DNA from: an uncultured Prevotellaceae bacterium
Lineage (GTDB): Bacteria > Bacteroidota > Bacteroidia > Bacteroidales > Bacteroidaceae
Assembly: GCA_937915745.1 (NCBI GenBank)
Contig: CALGGJ010000051.1
Span: 1 to 35,743 of the forward strand
Length of the DNA stretch: 35,743 nt
Direction of reading: 5' to 3'
Notes under the pieces: generated by a model
The model's input: only the letters and a program-made list of their open reading frames with translations
Told to the model about the DNA's origin: nothing
Databases searched by the model: none
In this document: in pieces, positions 7,912 through 16,447 of the stretch
How positions within the stretch are numbered: the stretch's first letter is position 1
Layout of the letters: every line of letters begins with the position of its first letter
Translations under genes and position numbers: made by a program

Positions 7912-8637
7912 ATGAACGAAAACCGACAAATGCACAATCAAGAAGATAAATCGGGCAGCGAAATGCTGTCTGAAATAATGCACTTGTTGCTCAAGCTGAC
8001 GATGATGCTCATCACAAAAATGTTGCGCATCATCATCAGGGTTGTACGATTCATGTTCCGAATGCTGAAGATACTGCTGCAAACATGTGCAGACTATTGG
8101 AACGACAACAGCACACAGGAAAAAATACGTATGGGACGCCGATGGTGCCTTAATGCCATGCAGGCAGCAGCCCAATGGAGCATAACGGCCTTCCACACAA
8201 TATGCCGATGGGGTACGGCTGCATTCAAAGCCACATGCCAGGGCATGGTATGGACAGCAAAAGCCATTGTACGGGGAATCGTACACCTGCGACCGACGGT
8301 CATCCTCATAGGTCGCGCCACAGCAACAGGACTGAAAGCCACATGGCATGGCATCGTGTGGGCAGGACGCATGTTGAAAGCATTTGCAAGACACAGGCAG
8401 CGTGCCTATAGGTCATTCAGACAAAACAAAGGCTTCAAAGGGCTGCTAATCGACATCAAAAACCATCTGCAGCAACGCATCAATGACTATATGGACGAAG
8501 GGCAGGAAGACAAAGAAAGCAATGCCATGAGCTACAGTGAATACATAACCGATGAGATTGGCAACGACAACAAGACCAGTTCCATCGGCAAGAAAATATA
8601 TACAGGAATGAACAAACTATTAGACGACAACGGCTGA
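7912..8637 (+). CDS. Unrecognised basic, helix-rich membrane-associated protein
   Basis: I do not recognise this 241-residue protein. After an acidic N-terminus comes a strongly hydrophobic and basic stretch (about residues 24-60, LLLKLTMMLITKM to FRMLKILL), probably one or two membrane helices or an amphipathic membrane-binding helix. The middle (about 80-165) contains imperfect internal repeats rich in Trp, Ala and Thr, for example FKATCQGMVWTAK and LKATWHGIVWAGR, which suggest repeated amphipathic helices. The C-terminal 60 residues are polar. Its stop is one base from the start of the MscS-family gene, so the two products are likely made together; a role with that channel is inference. 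Confidence 0.75.
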   Translation: MNENRQMHNQEDKSGSEMLSEIMHLLLKLTMMLITKMLRIIIRVVRFMFRMLKILLQTCADYWNDNSTQEKIRMGRRWCLNAMQAAAQWSITAFHTICRWGTAAFKATCQGMVWTAKAIVRGIVHLRPTVILIGRATATGLKATWHGIVWAGRMLKAFARHRQRAYRSFRQNKGFKGLLIDIKNHLQQRINDYMDEGQEDKESNAMSYSEYITDEIGNDNKTSSIGKKIYTGMNKLLDDNG

Positions 8638-8638
8638 A

Positions 8639-11338
8639 ATGGGAAAAGAGAACACACATACACACAGGCGCACACCATGCGCCATCGTGCCATTCATCAT
8701 TCTGTTGGCAACGATGATGCTGGCAGCCTCGAGCGCACATGCCGTGCTAAAAGAAAAAGACCTTGCACAGACCCTGAGTGTGTTGCGGCTTGAGCTGGAA
8801 CAAAGCTATCATGAGCAGAAATCGTTTATGGCGAGATATGAGCAACAGAGCGCATCGCAGCACAAAGAGCTGATAACATATATGAAACGCAGTGAGCAGA
8901 TTGGCCTCATGCTCTATTCGCAGAAGAACGACTTCACATTCGATGTGGCCTACGCCTGCAACGAGGCTGCCACACTCTTCAAACAGTTGAACAAAACCAA
9001 CATACCATACGACCGCATACGCAGCCGCATGATGAACGAGATAGCGCAGTATGACAGCCTTATCATTTCGCTCAAGGAATTGCCGCCAACAGTGGAAAGC
9101 GGAAGTAAAACCACTGATACCGAGGCGATAAACAACAAACTGACAGCTATCGAAGATGAACTCATCGGTACGCCCCATGCCACGAAGCCGTTTATCCTGA
9201 CCCAAAGCGAGCAGAAAGACCGCGAGATGTGTCTCATATATGCAAAGGCACTGAGGAACAATCTGATGCGCATGCTCAACTCCATCGAAGAAGACCAGCA
9301 ATACTACTCGCTTGTGAGCGACAAAGTTCGCAAACTTTACAACTACTCGCAAAACAAGTACAAAGACATCCAGAACAACCTGATACAGAATGTAGGCAAC
9401 AACTATTTCAATGTGTTGCGTGCCCTGCCCCAGCAAATACAGCATGCCCGCCGCGAATATCAGGATAAGTATCGCTCGTTTGGTTCCACCGGCAAGCGCT
9501 ATTCTGAATGGCGCGGTCCGATAGTGTTGGCTGTGAGTATCTTTATGCTGTTCTATATATTTTTAGCGACAATTCTGAGCAACATCATCTTGCGTGTCGT
9601 GCCGGTGCTGACCCGCAGGCTGTTTCCCAAGTTTGCACAAAAGTTTGAAGTGAAAGTGTTGAAAGGATGGCTCAACTTCAACCACGAAGCCTACAAGCAT
9701 CAACGCGGCATCATCATACTGGCCCTCGGTGTAGGCATCTTTGCAATTGCGATTACGATAGCCAACCAGTTCATATCGCTCAATCTCTTCATCATGGCGT
9801 CTAAGCTGATGATTAACTTCGCATGGCTGTTTGAGGCAATACTCATTTCGCTGCTCATAAGGCTGAAGCCGGAACAGACCAAACGCGGTGTTGCAATCTA
9901 CATGCCGTTCATTTGGATGGCACTCGTCATCATCTTCTTCCGCATCGTGCTGATTCCTAACAACACCATCAACCTCATTTTCCCGCCAATCATACTTGCA
10001 TTCACTATCTGGCAGTATTTCGTCATCATTCGCAACAAGTCCGAGCTGCCGTTCATCGACCTTGTTTATTCGGGCATATCGCTCGTGGTACTGATTGTAT
10101 CGTGTGTGTGCTCATGGTTGGGATACACGTTAATGGCCGTTCAGGTCATCATCTGGTGGACATTCCTCCTGGCTGCCATAGAGACCATCAATTGCGTCTA
10201 TGACCTGCTTAACAAGTATGAACGTCGGATACTTGTGGCACAGGTTATCAGTGATGAACACACCCTCTCAGACAGGCGCCGGCTGATACTTCAGCGCAAC
10301 AATGGCGAACTCGACAAAGCCATGGCCAAGGGCCGTTACATACACAAGACGTGGCTGTTCGATTTCATAGAGCAGACCATCGTGCCGATGGCCACTGTGG
10401 GAGCCGTGATTGCCAGTTTCTACTGGGCTGCCGACATATTCGAGATGACGGCTGCATGTACCGAACTCTTCACCCGCACCATAATAGACGAACCGAAGTA
10501 CATACAACTGTCGCTGCTGAAACTATCGACGGTGATAGCGCTTTATTTCCTGTTTAAATACATCAACTACGCCATACACTCGATTTACTTCATGTTCCGT
10601 CAGAAGCGTGCCGAGGAGACTGGCGGTGACTTCAACGAGACACTGGCAAAGAACGTAATAGCCATTCTGGTGTGGGGACTCTATATCGTAGTGGCACTCG
10701 TGATGCTCAAAGTGCCTCAGACCGGGATATCTGTAGTCATAGCCGGACTTGCCACCGGTATGGGATTTGCCATGAAAGACCTGCTCGAGAACTTCTTCTA
10801 CGGCATATCGCTCATGAGTGGCCGTGTGCGGGTGGGCGACTACATAGAATGCGACGGCATACAAGGCAAGGTGGAAAGCATAACCTACCAAAGCACACAA
10901 ATCACGACACTCGACGGCAGCGTCATAGCCTTCCTCAACTCGTCACTATTCAGCAAAAACTTCAAGAACCTGACCCGCAACTACGGATATATCTTGGTAA
11001 AAATACCTATAGGTGTGGCCTACGGCACCGACATTTCACGTGCACGCAAACTAATCATCGACGTTGTGAAACCACTGTGTGTGAAAACTGCCGACGACGA
11101 ACACATAGTTGACCCCAACAAAGCCATAAATGTAGTTGTCGATGGGTTTGGCGACAGCAGCGTCAACCTCATCCTTACGGCATGGGTGCTCTTCAACCAG
11201 CGGTGGGCGTTCACCACCCAATCCAGGGAAGCAATCTACAACATATTCAACAAACACGGCATCGAGATTCCATTCCCTCAGCGCGACGTTCACATACACA
11301 CAATTGCAAGCCAAGACACCCATTCAGACAGCAATTGA
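8639..11338 (+). CDS. Large MscS-family mechanosensitive channel
   Basis: This 899-residue protein resembles MscK/MscM-type channels that release solutes on membrane tension. It has an N-terminal signal segment (IVPFIILLATMMLAASSAHA, about residues 16-35), a mainly helical periplasmic domain to about residue 290, and a series of hydrophobic segments from about 298 to 700. The MscS core follows: a glycine/alanine-rich pore helix VVIAGLATGMGFAMKDLL around residues 700-717, then the beta domain with RVRVGDYIECDGIQGKV. The last 100 residues form the cytosolic alpha/beta part. The start is an ATG one base after the preceding gene's stop. No terminator is evident after the stop. Confidence 0.93.
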   Translation: MGKENTHTHRRTPCAIVPFIILLATMMLAASSAHAVLKEKDLAQTLSVLRLELEQSYHEQKSFMARYEQQSASQHKELITYMKRSEQIGLMLYSQKNDFTFDVAYACNEAATLFKQLNKTNIPYDRIRSRMMNEIAQYDSLIISLKELPPTVESGSKTTDTEAINNKLTAIEDELIGTPHATKPFILTQSEQKDREMCLIYAKALRNNLMRMLNSIEEDQQYYSLVSDKVRKLYNYSQNKYKDIQNNLIQNVGNNYFNVLRALPQQIQHARREYQDKYRSFGSTGKRYSEWRGPIVLAVSIFMLFYIFLATILSNIILRVVPVLTRRLFPKFAQKFEVKVLKGWLNFNHEAYKHQRGIIILALGVGIFAIAITIANQFISLNLFIMASKLMINFAWLFEAILISLLIRLKPEQTKRGVAIYMPFIWMALVIIFFRIVLIPNNTINLIFPPIILAFTIWQYFVIIRNKSELPFIDLVYSGISLVVLIVSCVCSWLGYTLMAVQVIIWWTFLLAAIETINCVYDLLNKYERRILVAQVISDEHTLSDRRRLILQRNNGELDKAMAKGRYIHKTWLFDFIEQTIVPMATVGAVIASFYWAADIFEMTAACTELFTRTIIDEPKYIQLSLLKLSTVIALYFLFKYINYAIHSIYFMFRQKRAEETGGDFNETLAKNVIAILVWGLYIVVALVMLKVPQTGISVVIAGLATGMGFAMKDLLENFFYGISLMSGRVRVGDYIECDGIQGKVESITYQSTQITTLDGSVIAFLNSSLFSKNFKNLTRNYGYILVKIPIGVAYGTDISRARKLIIDVVKPLCVKTADDEHIVDPNKAINVVVDGFGDSSVNLILTAWVLFNQRWAFTTQSREAIYNIFNKHGIEIPFPQRDVHIHTIASQDTHSDSN

Positions 11339-11383
11339 GTACAAAAACAACTTTTTTACTAAAAAAAGCCGCCAAAAGCGATG

Positions 11384-11410
11384 TTGTGTAAAAAAAATGT
11401 ATTACATTTG
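11384..11410 (+). promoter_or_regulatory. Probable promoter of tonB
   Basis: TACATTTG at 11403-11410 fits the Bacteroidetes -7 box. TTG at 11384-11386 could be the -33 element, but the 16-bp spacing is shorter than usual. Transcription would start near 11417, about 45 nt before the ATG. Confidence 0.4.
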
Positions 11411-11462
11411 CGACAAATAGCAACCCGACCAGTACTCGACAATAAACAAAAAGACATAAATT

Positions 11463-12176
11463 ATGGAAATCAAGAAATCAAAGAAAGCCGACCTTGAAGG
11501 GCAGAAGAGTACCAGTATGCTCATTGGATACATCTTTGCCCTTGGCGCAGTTTTCGCTGCGTTTGAGTGGACTACCCGCGACTACAAGGAGACCGAGCCT
11601 GTAATCTATGCAGCATATGCTCCTATGGAAGAAGAAGTTCCACCAGTAACACAACCTATTTTCCAGACAGCTCCGCCACCACCGCAGGAAGCACCACAGG
11701 TGGCCGAAATACTCGACATCGTTGACGATGACGAAGAAATCGAAGAAGAAGAAATCCAGTCGTCAGAAGACACCAACGAGGCCATCTCCGGTCCTTCAGC
11801 ACCAGTGAGCGGTCCAGTCATGACGGGTCCTATAGCCGACGTAGGAGCAACCGACGAAGACGAAGTGTTTGAAGTTGTAGAACAAATGCCTATGTTCCCA
11901 GGCGGTGACGAAGCACTGTTGAAATACCTCGGAAAAAACATCAAATACACCCGTATGGCACAAGACCGGGGAGTGCAAGGAACATGTGTAATCGAATTCG
12001 TGGTAAACAAAGACGGATCGGTTGTTGACCCTGTAGTCATAAGAAAACTCGATCCGGACCTCGACAATAATGCACTCGATGTAGTGAAGAAGATGCCTAA
12101 GTGGACACCAGGCCTTCAACGCGGCAAACCAGTGCGCGTGAAATATCGTCTGCCAGTGGCATTCCGCTTGACATAA
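11463..12176 (+). CDS. tonB: TonB-family energy transducer
   Basis: TonB couples the ExbB/ExbD proton motor to outer-membrane receptors. The 237-residue protein has a short basic cytoplasmic N-terminus, one membrane helix (about residues 20-36), a Pro/Glu-rich periplasmic spacer (about 50-115) with an acidic run near residues 88-100, and a C-terminal TonB domain from about 135. The C-domain has the MPMFPGGDEALLKYL entry motif and the GVQGTCVIEFVVNKDG core that are typical of Bacteroidetes TonBs. It stands alone between its own promoter and terminator; exbB/exbD lie about 2.2 kb downstream in a separate unit. Confidence 0.93.
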   Translation: MEIKKSKKADLEGQKSTSMLIGYIFALGAVFAAFEWTTRDYKETEPVIYAAYAPMEEEVPPVTQPIFQTAPPPPQEAPQVAEILDIVDDDEEIEEEEIQSSEDTNEAISGPSAPVSGPVMTGPIADVGATDEDEVFEVVEQMPMFPGGDEALLKYLGKNIKYTRMAQDRGVQGTCVIEFVVNKDGSVVDPVVIRKLDPDLDNNALDVVKKMPKWTPGLQRGKPVRVKYRLPVAFRLT

Positions 12177-12193
12177 CAGGATATAAGAACGAC

Positions 12194-12231
12194 AATAAGG
12201 TGTGCCAAATTTAATTTTGGCACACCTTATT
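12194..12231 (+). terminator. Strong hairpin terminator after tonB
   Basis: A perfect 16-bp stem (AATAAGGTGTGCCAAA paired with TTTGGCACACCTTATT) encloses a 6-nt loop. It starts 17 bp after the tonB stop and is followed by an AT-rich tract without a long T run. Its symmetry may allow bidirectional function. Confidence 0.85.
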
Positions 12232-12265
12232 ATATAAATACGCACGCGCGGAAAAGACGAAATAC

Positions 12266-12343
12266 AACCACGCACTCTCAGGCTCACGAGTGCGCACTCA
12301 CGACACCACAACTGCGCACTCGCGACGCCACGACCGCGCATAC
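12266..12343. repeat. Four-unit palindrome array, 22-bp period (copy 2)
   Basis: GAGTGCGCACTC is exact at 12288-12299. Degenerate versions start at 12266 (aaccacgcactc), 12310 (aactgcgcactc) and 12332 (gaccgcgcatac), again exactly 22 bp apart with 10-bp linkers. Unit length, period and copy number equal those of the array at 2606-2683. It lies between the tonB terminator and the polyprenyl synthetase start at 12380. Confidence 0.7.
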
Positions 12344-12379
12344 GCAACAATAAAAACAACAAAGTCAGCCAGCACACCA

Positions 12380-13366
12380 ATGAAAGACTACGACCAACTA
12401 CACGAAATCGTAAACCGCTACATAACCCAAATGCCCTATCCCCCACAGCCCGACGGACTATACGCCCCCATACGCTACGTCCTCTCGCTTGGCGGCAAAC
12501 GCATACGGCCCATACTCATGCTCATGGCCTACAACATGTATTGCGACACACCTGAAGACATCATGCCACAAGCCCTGGCCCTCGAGACCTACCACAACTT
12601 CACACTGCTGCACGACGACCTCATGGACCGCGCCGACCTGCGCCGTGGCAACCCCACCGTACACAACAAGTGGAACGACAACACAGCAATACTCTCGGGC
12701 GACGCAATGCTCATCATGGCCTACCGGCTCTTCACCCAGGCACCCGCAGCGGCCCACAACCCCAACCTGCTGAAAGCACTCCACACATTCAACCAAGCCA
12801 CACTTGGCGTGTGCGACGGGCAACAATACGACATCGAATTTGAGACACGCAACGATGTGACCGAAACAGAATATATGGAGATGATACGCCTCAAGACATC
12901 ACTCCTGCTGGCCTGCGCCCTCAAGATAGGAGCCGAACTGGCCGGAGCCTCCCCCACCGATGCCGGACACCTCTACAGCTTCGGCGAACGCATGGGACTC
13001 GCATTTCAACTGCAAGACGACCTGCTCGATGTGTATGGCGACCCTGCAGTATTCGGCAAAAACACAGGAGGCGACATCCTGTGCAACAAAAAGACATTCA
13101 TGCTCATCAAGACACTGGCGCTGGCACAAGGCACCGACCGCGCCGAACTGCAACACTGGATAGACGCAACACAATACGACCCAGCCGAGAAAATCAAGGC
13201 AGTCACAGCCATCTACGACCACGTGGGAATCCGCCACATCTGCCAACAACGGATAGAACAGCTGTTCGGTCAATCGCTCCAAAGCCTCGACTGCGTCAAC
13301 CTGCCGGCACAACGCAAGATACACCTGCAAGACTTTGCACACAGACTGCTCAGACGCAAGAAATAA
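12380..13366 (+). CDS. Polyprenyl diphosphate synthase (probably short-chain)
   Basis: This trans-isoprenyl diphosphate synthase condenses IPP with allylic diphosphates to make isoprenoid precursors. In the 328-residue protein the two aspartate-rich motifs are DDLMD (79-83) and DDLLD (213-217), with GGKRIRP at 38-44. Phe74 lies five residues before the first motif; a bulky residue there is known to limit chain length, so a C15-C20 product is likelier than a long quinone side chain. The longer frame starting upstream runs through the palindrome array, so I chose the ATG at 12380. tatD follows after 8 bp. Confidence 0.92.
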   Translation: MKDYDQLHEIVNRYITQMPYPPQPDGLYAPIRYVLSLGGKRIRPILMLMAYNMYCDTPEDIMPQALALETYHNFTLLHDDLMDRADLRRGNPTVHNKWNDNTAILSGDAMLIMAYRLFTQAPAAAHNPNLLKALHTFNQATLGVCDGQQYDIEFETRNDVTETEYMEMIRLKTSLLLACALKIGAELAGASPTDAGHLYSFGERMGLAFQLQDDLLDVYGDPAVFGKNTGGDILCNKKTFMLIKTLALAQGTDRAELQHWIDATQYDPAEKIKAVTAIYDHVGIRHICQQRIEQLFGQSLQSLDCVNLPAQRKIHLQDFAHRLLRRKK

Positions 13367-13374
13367 CGACACGA

Positions 13375-14148
13375 ATGTACATCGACACACACTCACACCT
13401 CGACGCACCCGAATTTGCCGACGACCTCGAACCCACACTACAACGAGCCAAGGCAGCAGGCGTAGAAACCATACTGCTGCCATGCATCAACCTCGACGGG
13501 CTCGACCACCTCGAACAAATATGCCAGCAACACCCAGGCTACCTATACCCCATGATAGGCCTGCACCCCGAGGAAGTGACCGGCAACTACCAACAACAAC
13601 TCGACCAGATGTACAGCCGGCTGAAAACACACCCCAGCCACTATGTGGCAATAGGCGAAGTAGGGATCGACCTATACTGGGACGACACACACCAAGACCA
13701 ACAACTCGACGCATTCGAGCAACAAATACAATGGGCCGAAGAATTCAACAAACCACTCATGATACACTTGCGCAACGCCCACCAACAACTCATCAGCATC
13801 ATGGAGCGCCATAGAGATGCCAACCTCAGCGGAGTGTTCCACTGCTTCACCGGCACAGCCGACCAGGCACGGCAACTACTCTCATTCCCCAACTTCAAAC
13901 TCGGAATAGGCGGAGTCGTCACATTCAAAAAATCAACACTGCCACAAGTGCTGAAGGAATCAGTGCCCCTGTCGAGAATAGTGCTTGAAACCGACGCGCC
14001 ATATCTCGCACCAGTACCACACCGGGGCCGACGAAACGAAAGTGCATTTATAACTGCAACTGCACAGTGTCTTTCTGCAATTTACGCCACCGAAATCAAA
14101 AATATTGCCACCGAAACAAAGAAAAATGCGTACTTTTTATTCAGATAA
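13375..14148 (+). CDS. tatD: TatD-family metal-dependent hydrolase
   Basis: This 257-residue cytoplasmic enzyme of the amidohydrolase superfamily is probably a metal-dependent DNase or related hydrolase. The metal ligands are visible: H6 and H8 in DTHSHLD, E95 in GEVGIDL, H131 in MIHLRN, H156 in FHCFTG and D207 in ETDAPYLAP. The frame stays open upstream through the polyprenyl synthetase gene, but MYIDTHSHLD at 13375 is the canonical start. It is the second gene of a likely two-gene unit. Length is standard. Confidence 0.93.
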   Translation: MYIDTHSHLDAPEFADDLEPTLQRAKAAGVETILLPCINLDGLDHLEQICQQHPGYLYPMIGLHPEEVTGNYQQQLDQMYSRLKTHPSHYVAIGEVGIDLYWDDTHQDQQLDAFEQQIQWAEEFNKPLMIHLRNAHQQLISIMERHRDANLSGVFHCFTGTADQARQLLSFPNFKLGIGGVVTFKKSTLPQVLKESVPLSRIVLETDAPYLAPVPHRGRRNESAFITATAQCLSAIYATEIKNIATETKKNAYFLFR

Positions 14149-14161
14149 TAAAAAAATTCCG

Positions 14162-14169
14162 TATTTTTG
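14162..14169 (+). promoter_or_regulatory. Possible -7 box for tRNA-Ser
   Basis: TATTTTTG matches TAnnTTTG and lies 75 bp upstream of the tRNA. No good -33 element is seen, so the call is tentative. Confidence 0.35.
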
Positions 14170-14244
14170 TTGCTGAATTCGCCGCGCAGTGTCCGGTCTC
14201 AAACCAAAAGAAGACTAAAATCGGGCCAAAACAGCAAAAAAGAG

Positions 14245-14332
14245 GGAGAGATGCTCGAGTGGCTGAAGAGGCACGCCTGGAAAGCGTGTGACCGGCAAAA
14301 CCGGTTCGCGAGTTCGAATCTCGCTCTCTCCG
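14245..14332 (+). tRNA. tRNA-Ser (anticodon GGA)
   Basis: The 7-bp acceptor stem pairs GGAGAGA (14245-14251) with TCTCTCC (14325-14331), and the discriminator is G14332. The anticodon stem is CACGC/GCGTG with loop CTGGAAA, giving anticodon GGA at 14279-14281. A long variable arm (GACCGGCAAAACCGGTT) and the T-loop GTTCGAATC confirm a class II serine tRNA. The 3' CCA is not encoded. Confidence 0.96.
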
Positions 14333-14420
14333 CAGAAGTACGGCTGAAACCATCAAGACAAAGAAAAACAGAAACAACTAACAAAATAAAAGTATTAACT
14401 TAAACAAATTCAAAAGAACA

Positions 14421-15245
14421 ATGAAGAAAGTATTTGCAATTATTGCACTTATGGGAGTCTTCACATTTGGAATGACTCAGACCATGTCAGCTCAAGACGA
14501 AGAAGCTGTTGATACAGAAGCCGCAGTTGAGCAAGTTGACACACTCGAAGCTCAGGAAGAAGCAGCCGAACCTGTTGAGGCAATAGTTTCAGAGCCACAA
14601 GTAGAAGAAGTAGGCATGTACAAAACCCTCAAGACCAAGTTCATCGAAGGCGACGCAGGCTTCATGGCAATCGTAGCCATCGCACTCATCATCGGTCTCG
14701 CATTCTGCATCGAGCGTATCATCTACCTCGCACTGGCCGATGTAAAGACCGACAAGATGCTTGCAGAAGTAGAAAAAGCACTCGACGCCGACGATGTGGA
14801 AAAAGCAAAGACAGTATGCCGCAACACACGTGGACCTATCGCTTCTATATGCTACCAAGGCCTCATGCGCCTGAAAGAAGGAGCCGACTCAGTAGAAAAA
14901 GCCGTTGTAGCCTACGGAGCCGTACAAGCATCAAACCTCGAAAAGGGTTGCTCATGGATTACACTCTTCATCGCAATGGCACCATCACTCGGATTCTTGG
15001 GAACTGTGATTGGTATGGTACAAGCATTCGACGCTATCCAACAGGCAGGTGATATCAGCCCTACAGTTGTTGCCGGCGGTATGAAAGTAGCCCTCTTGAC
15101 AACAATCTTCGGTATCATCGTGGCACTCATCCTGCAGGTGTTCTACAACTACATCCTCGCCAAAATCGAGTCAATCACTGCACAGATGGAAGACTCAACC
15201 ATCTCTCTCCTTGACCTCGTTGCAAAGTACAACCTTAAAAAATAA
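14421..15245 (+). CDS. exbB: ExbB/TolQ/MotA-type proton channel protein
   Basis: ExbB forms the inner-membrane proton channel that, with ExbD, energises TonB. The 274-residue protein has a signal-like N-terminus (MKKVFAIIALMGVFTFGMTQ), an acidic low-complexity extension (about residues 27-60), then the MotA/TolQ/ExbB domain with membrane helices near 78-100, 180-200 and 215-240. The conserved segment GLLGT is represented by LGFLGTVIGMVQAF around residues 190-203. Extended N-termini of this sort are common in Bacteroidetes ExbBs. It opens the exbB-membrane protein-exbD-exbD operon. Confidence 0.93.
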   Translation: MKKVFAIIALMGVFTFGMTQTMSAQDEEAVDTEAAVEQVDTLEAQEEAAEPVEAIVSEPQVEEVGMYKTLKTKFIEGDAGFMAIVAIALIIGLAFCIERIIYLALADVKTDKMLAEVEKALDADDVEKAKTVCRNTRGPIASICYQGLMRLKEGADSVEKAVVAYGAVQASNLEKGCSWITLFIAMAPSLGFLGTVIGMVQAFDAIQQAGDISPTVVAGGMKVALLTTIFGIIVALILQVFYNYILAKIESITAQMEDSTISLLDLVAKYNLKK

Positions 15246-15251
15246 GGTTTG

Positions 15252-15296
15252 CCAGATATTCCGGAAATACCAGCAATACCAGTCATACCAGAATAC
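15252..15296. repeat. Five-copy 9-bp tandem repeat downstream of exbB
   Basis: Five consecutive 9-mers (ccagatatt, ccggaaata, ccagcaata, ccagtcata, ccagaatac) start 7 bp after the exbB stop. Read with the following gene's frame they would give repeated Pro-x-Ile, but the true start of that gene is at 15366. The function is unknown. Confidence 0.6.
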
Positions 15297-15365
15297 TGTC
15301 CATCATGGCAACTCCGGAAAATCCAGACACCCCAATTATTAACTATAAAAAACAAGGAGACCACA

Positions 15366-15836
15366 ATGAATATAGACAAGATATCAAAGATAACACTCTG
15401 GAGCCTCATGGGCATCAGCGTAGTCATCTTCATACTCTTCTTCCTGGTGGGATTCGACACACCGTGGGAAGAAAACCCAAAACAATACGATCCTAAGTTC
15501 ACAGATGCACTCATCATTTGGTCTATGGTACTCAGCGCCGTCACACTGGCGATGATGCTTGTCAGCTTCTTCATGTATGTCAAGGAATACGGCTTCAACA
15601 AGTCATACATCTACACATGGGGACTGCCAATCATCACCCTCGCCATCGGTGCCATCATTGGCTTCAGCAACAAGAGCGAAGTGATGCTCATCAACGGTAA
15701 AGACTGGAACACACCAGCCAAGCCAGAGACGTTCAACATGGTACTCACCGATTCAGTAATGGTATCAATCGGAATCCTCTTCGTCCTCTCTATCGCTGCA
15801 ATCATCTACAGCATCGTATTGAAAGGAAAGAAGTAA
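15366..15836 (+). CDS. Small membrane protein of the exb cluster
   Basis: This 156-residue protein has about four hydrophobic segments (near residues 10-30, 45-70, 78-100 and 125-150). I know it only as a conserved hypothetical that accompanies exbB and exbD in Bacteroidales. ATG 15366 follows an AAGGAG-like purine-rich site (15355-15360) and gives a membrane-helix start; the open frame upstream runs through the 9-bp repeat and is not taken as coding. Position between exbB and the exbD genes suggests a part in assembling or regulating the motor, which is inference. Confidence 0.8.
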   Translation: MNIDKISKITLWSLMGISVVIFILFFLVGFDTPWEENPKQYDPKFTDALIIWSMVLSAVTLAMMLVSFFMYVKEYGFNKSYIYTWGLPIITLAIGAIIGFSNKSEVMLINGKDWNTPAKPETFNMVLTDSVMVSIGILFVLSIAAIIYSIVLKGKK

Positions 15837-15856
15837 CCAATAAAAACTGAGTGACT

Positions 15857-16444
15857 ATGGGAAAAAAGAGAAAAATGCCAGGTCTGAACACAAGTTCGAC
15901 AGCCGACATATCATTCATGTTGCTCATCTTCTTCCTCGTCACAACCTCTATGGACACCGACCAGGGTCTGGCACGTACACTCCCTAAACCACCAGAGGAA
16001 GACGAACTCAACAACGAGATTAAGGTAAAAGAGCGCAACATCCTCAACATTCGTATCAACAAGGATGACTACCTAATGATTGGCGACGACTACGCTGACA
16101 TCAGCGAAGTAAAGCCAAGAGCAAAAGAATTTATCGCTAACCCAGAAAATAGGCCAAACCTGCCCGAGCTCAAGCCAAAACAAGTCAAACTGCTCGGCAC
16201 ACGCATGGTAACCGAAAATCACGTAATCTCGGTACAGACCGACCGTGGGACCAGCTATGGCATCTATTTTCAAGTTCAAGACCAACTCGTAGCTGCATAC
16301 AACGAACTCCGTGACGAGCTTGCAAAACAAGAATTCGGATACAAGTATCAGTTCCTCACAAAAGAAGAACAAGAAGCAATACGCGAGGTCTATCCTCAGA
16401 AAATCTCTGAGGCCGAACCAAAACAATACGGAAAGGGCCAGTAA
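15857..16444 (+). CDS. exbD: ExbD-type biopolymer transport protein (first copy)
   Basis: ExbD is the partner of ExbB, with a single membrane helix carrying the proton-path aspartate. Here STADISFMLLIFFLV (about residues 14-28) has the conserved Asp, and the periplasmic domain follows. At 195 residues it is longer than E. coli ExbD (141), as is typical for this copy in Bacteroidetes. A GTG two codons upstream (15851) is an alternative start. The gene lies 20 bp after the small membrane protein and 3 bp before the second exbD copy. Confidence 0.92.
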   Translation: MGKKRKMPGLNTSSTADISFMLLIFFLVTTSMDTDQGLARTLPKPPEEDELNNEIKVKERNILNIRINKDDYLMIGDDYADISEVKPRAKEFIANPENRPNLPELKPKQVKLLGTRMVTENHVISVQTDRGTSYGIYFQVQDQLVAAYNELRDELAKQEFGYKYQFLTKEEQEAIREVYPQKISEAEPKQYGKGQ

Positions 16445-16447
16445 ATT

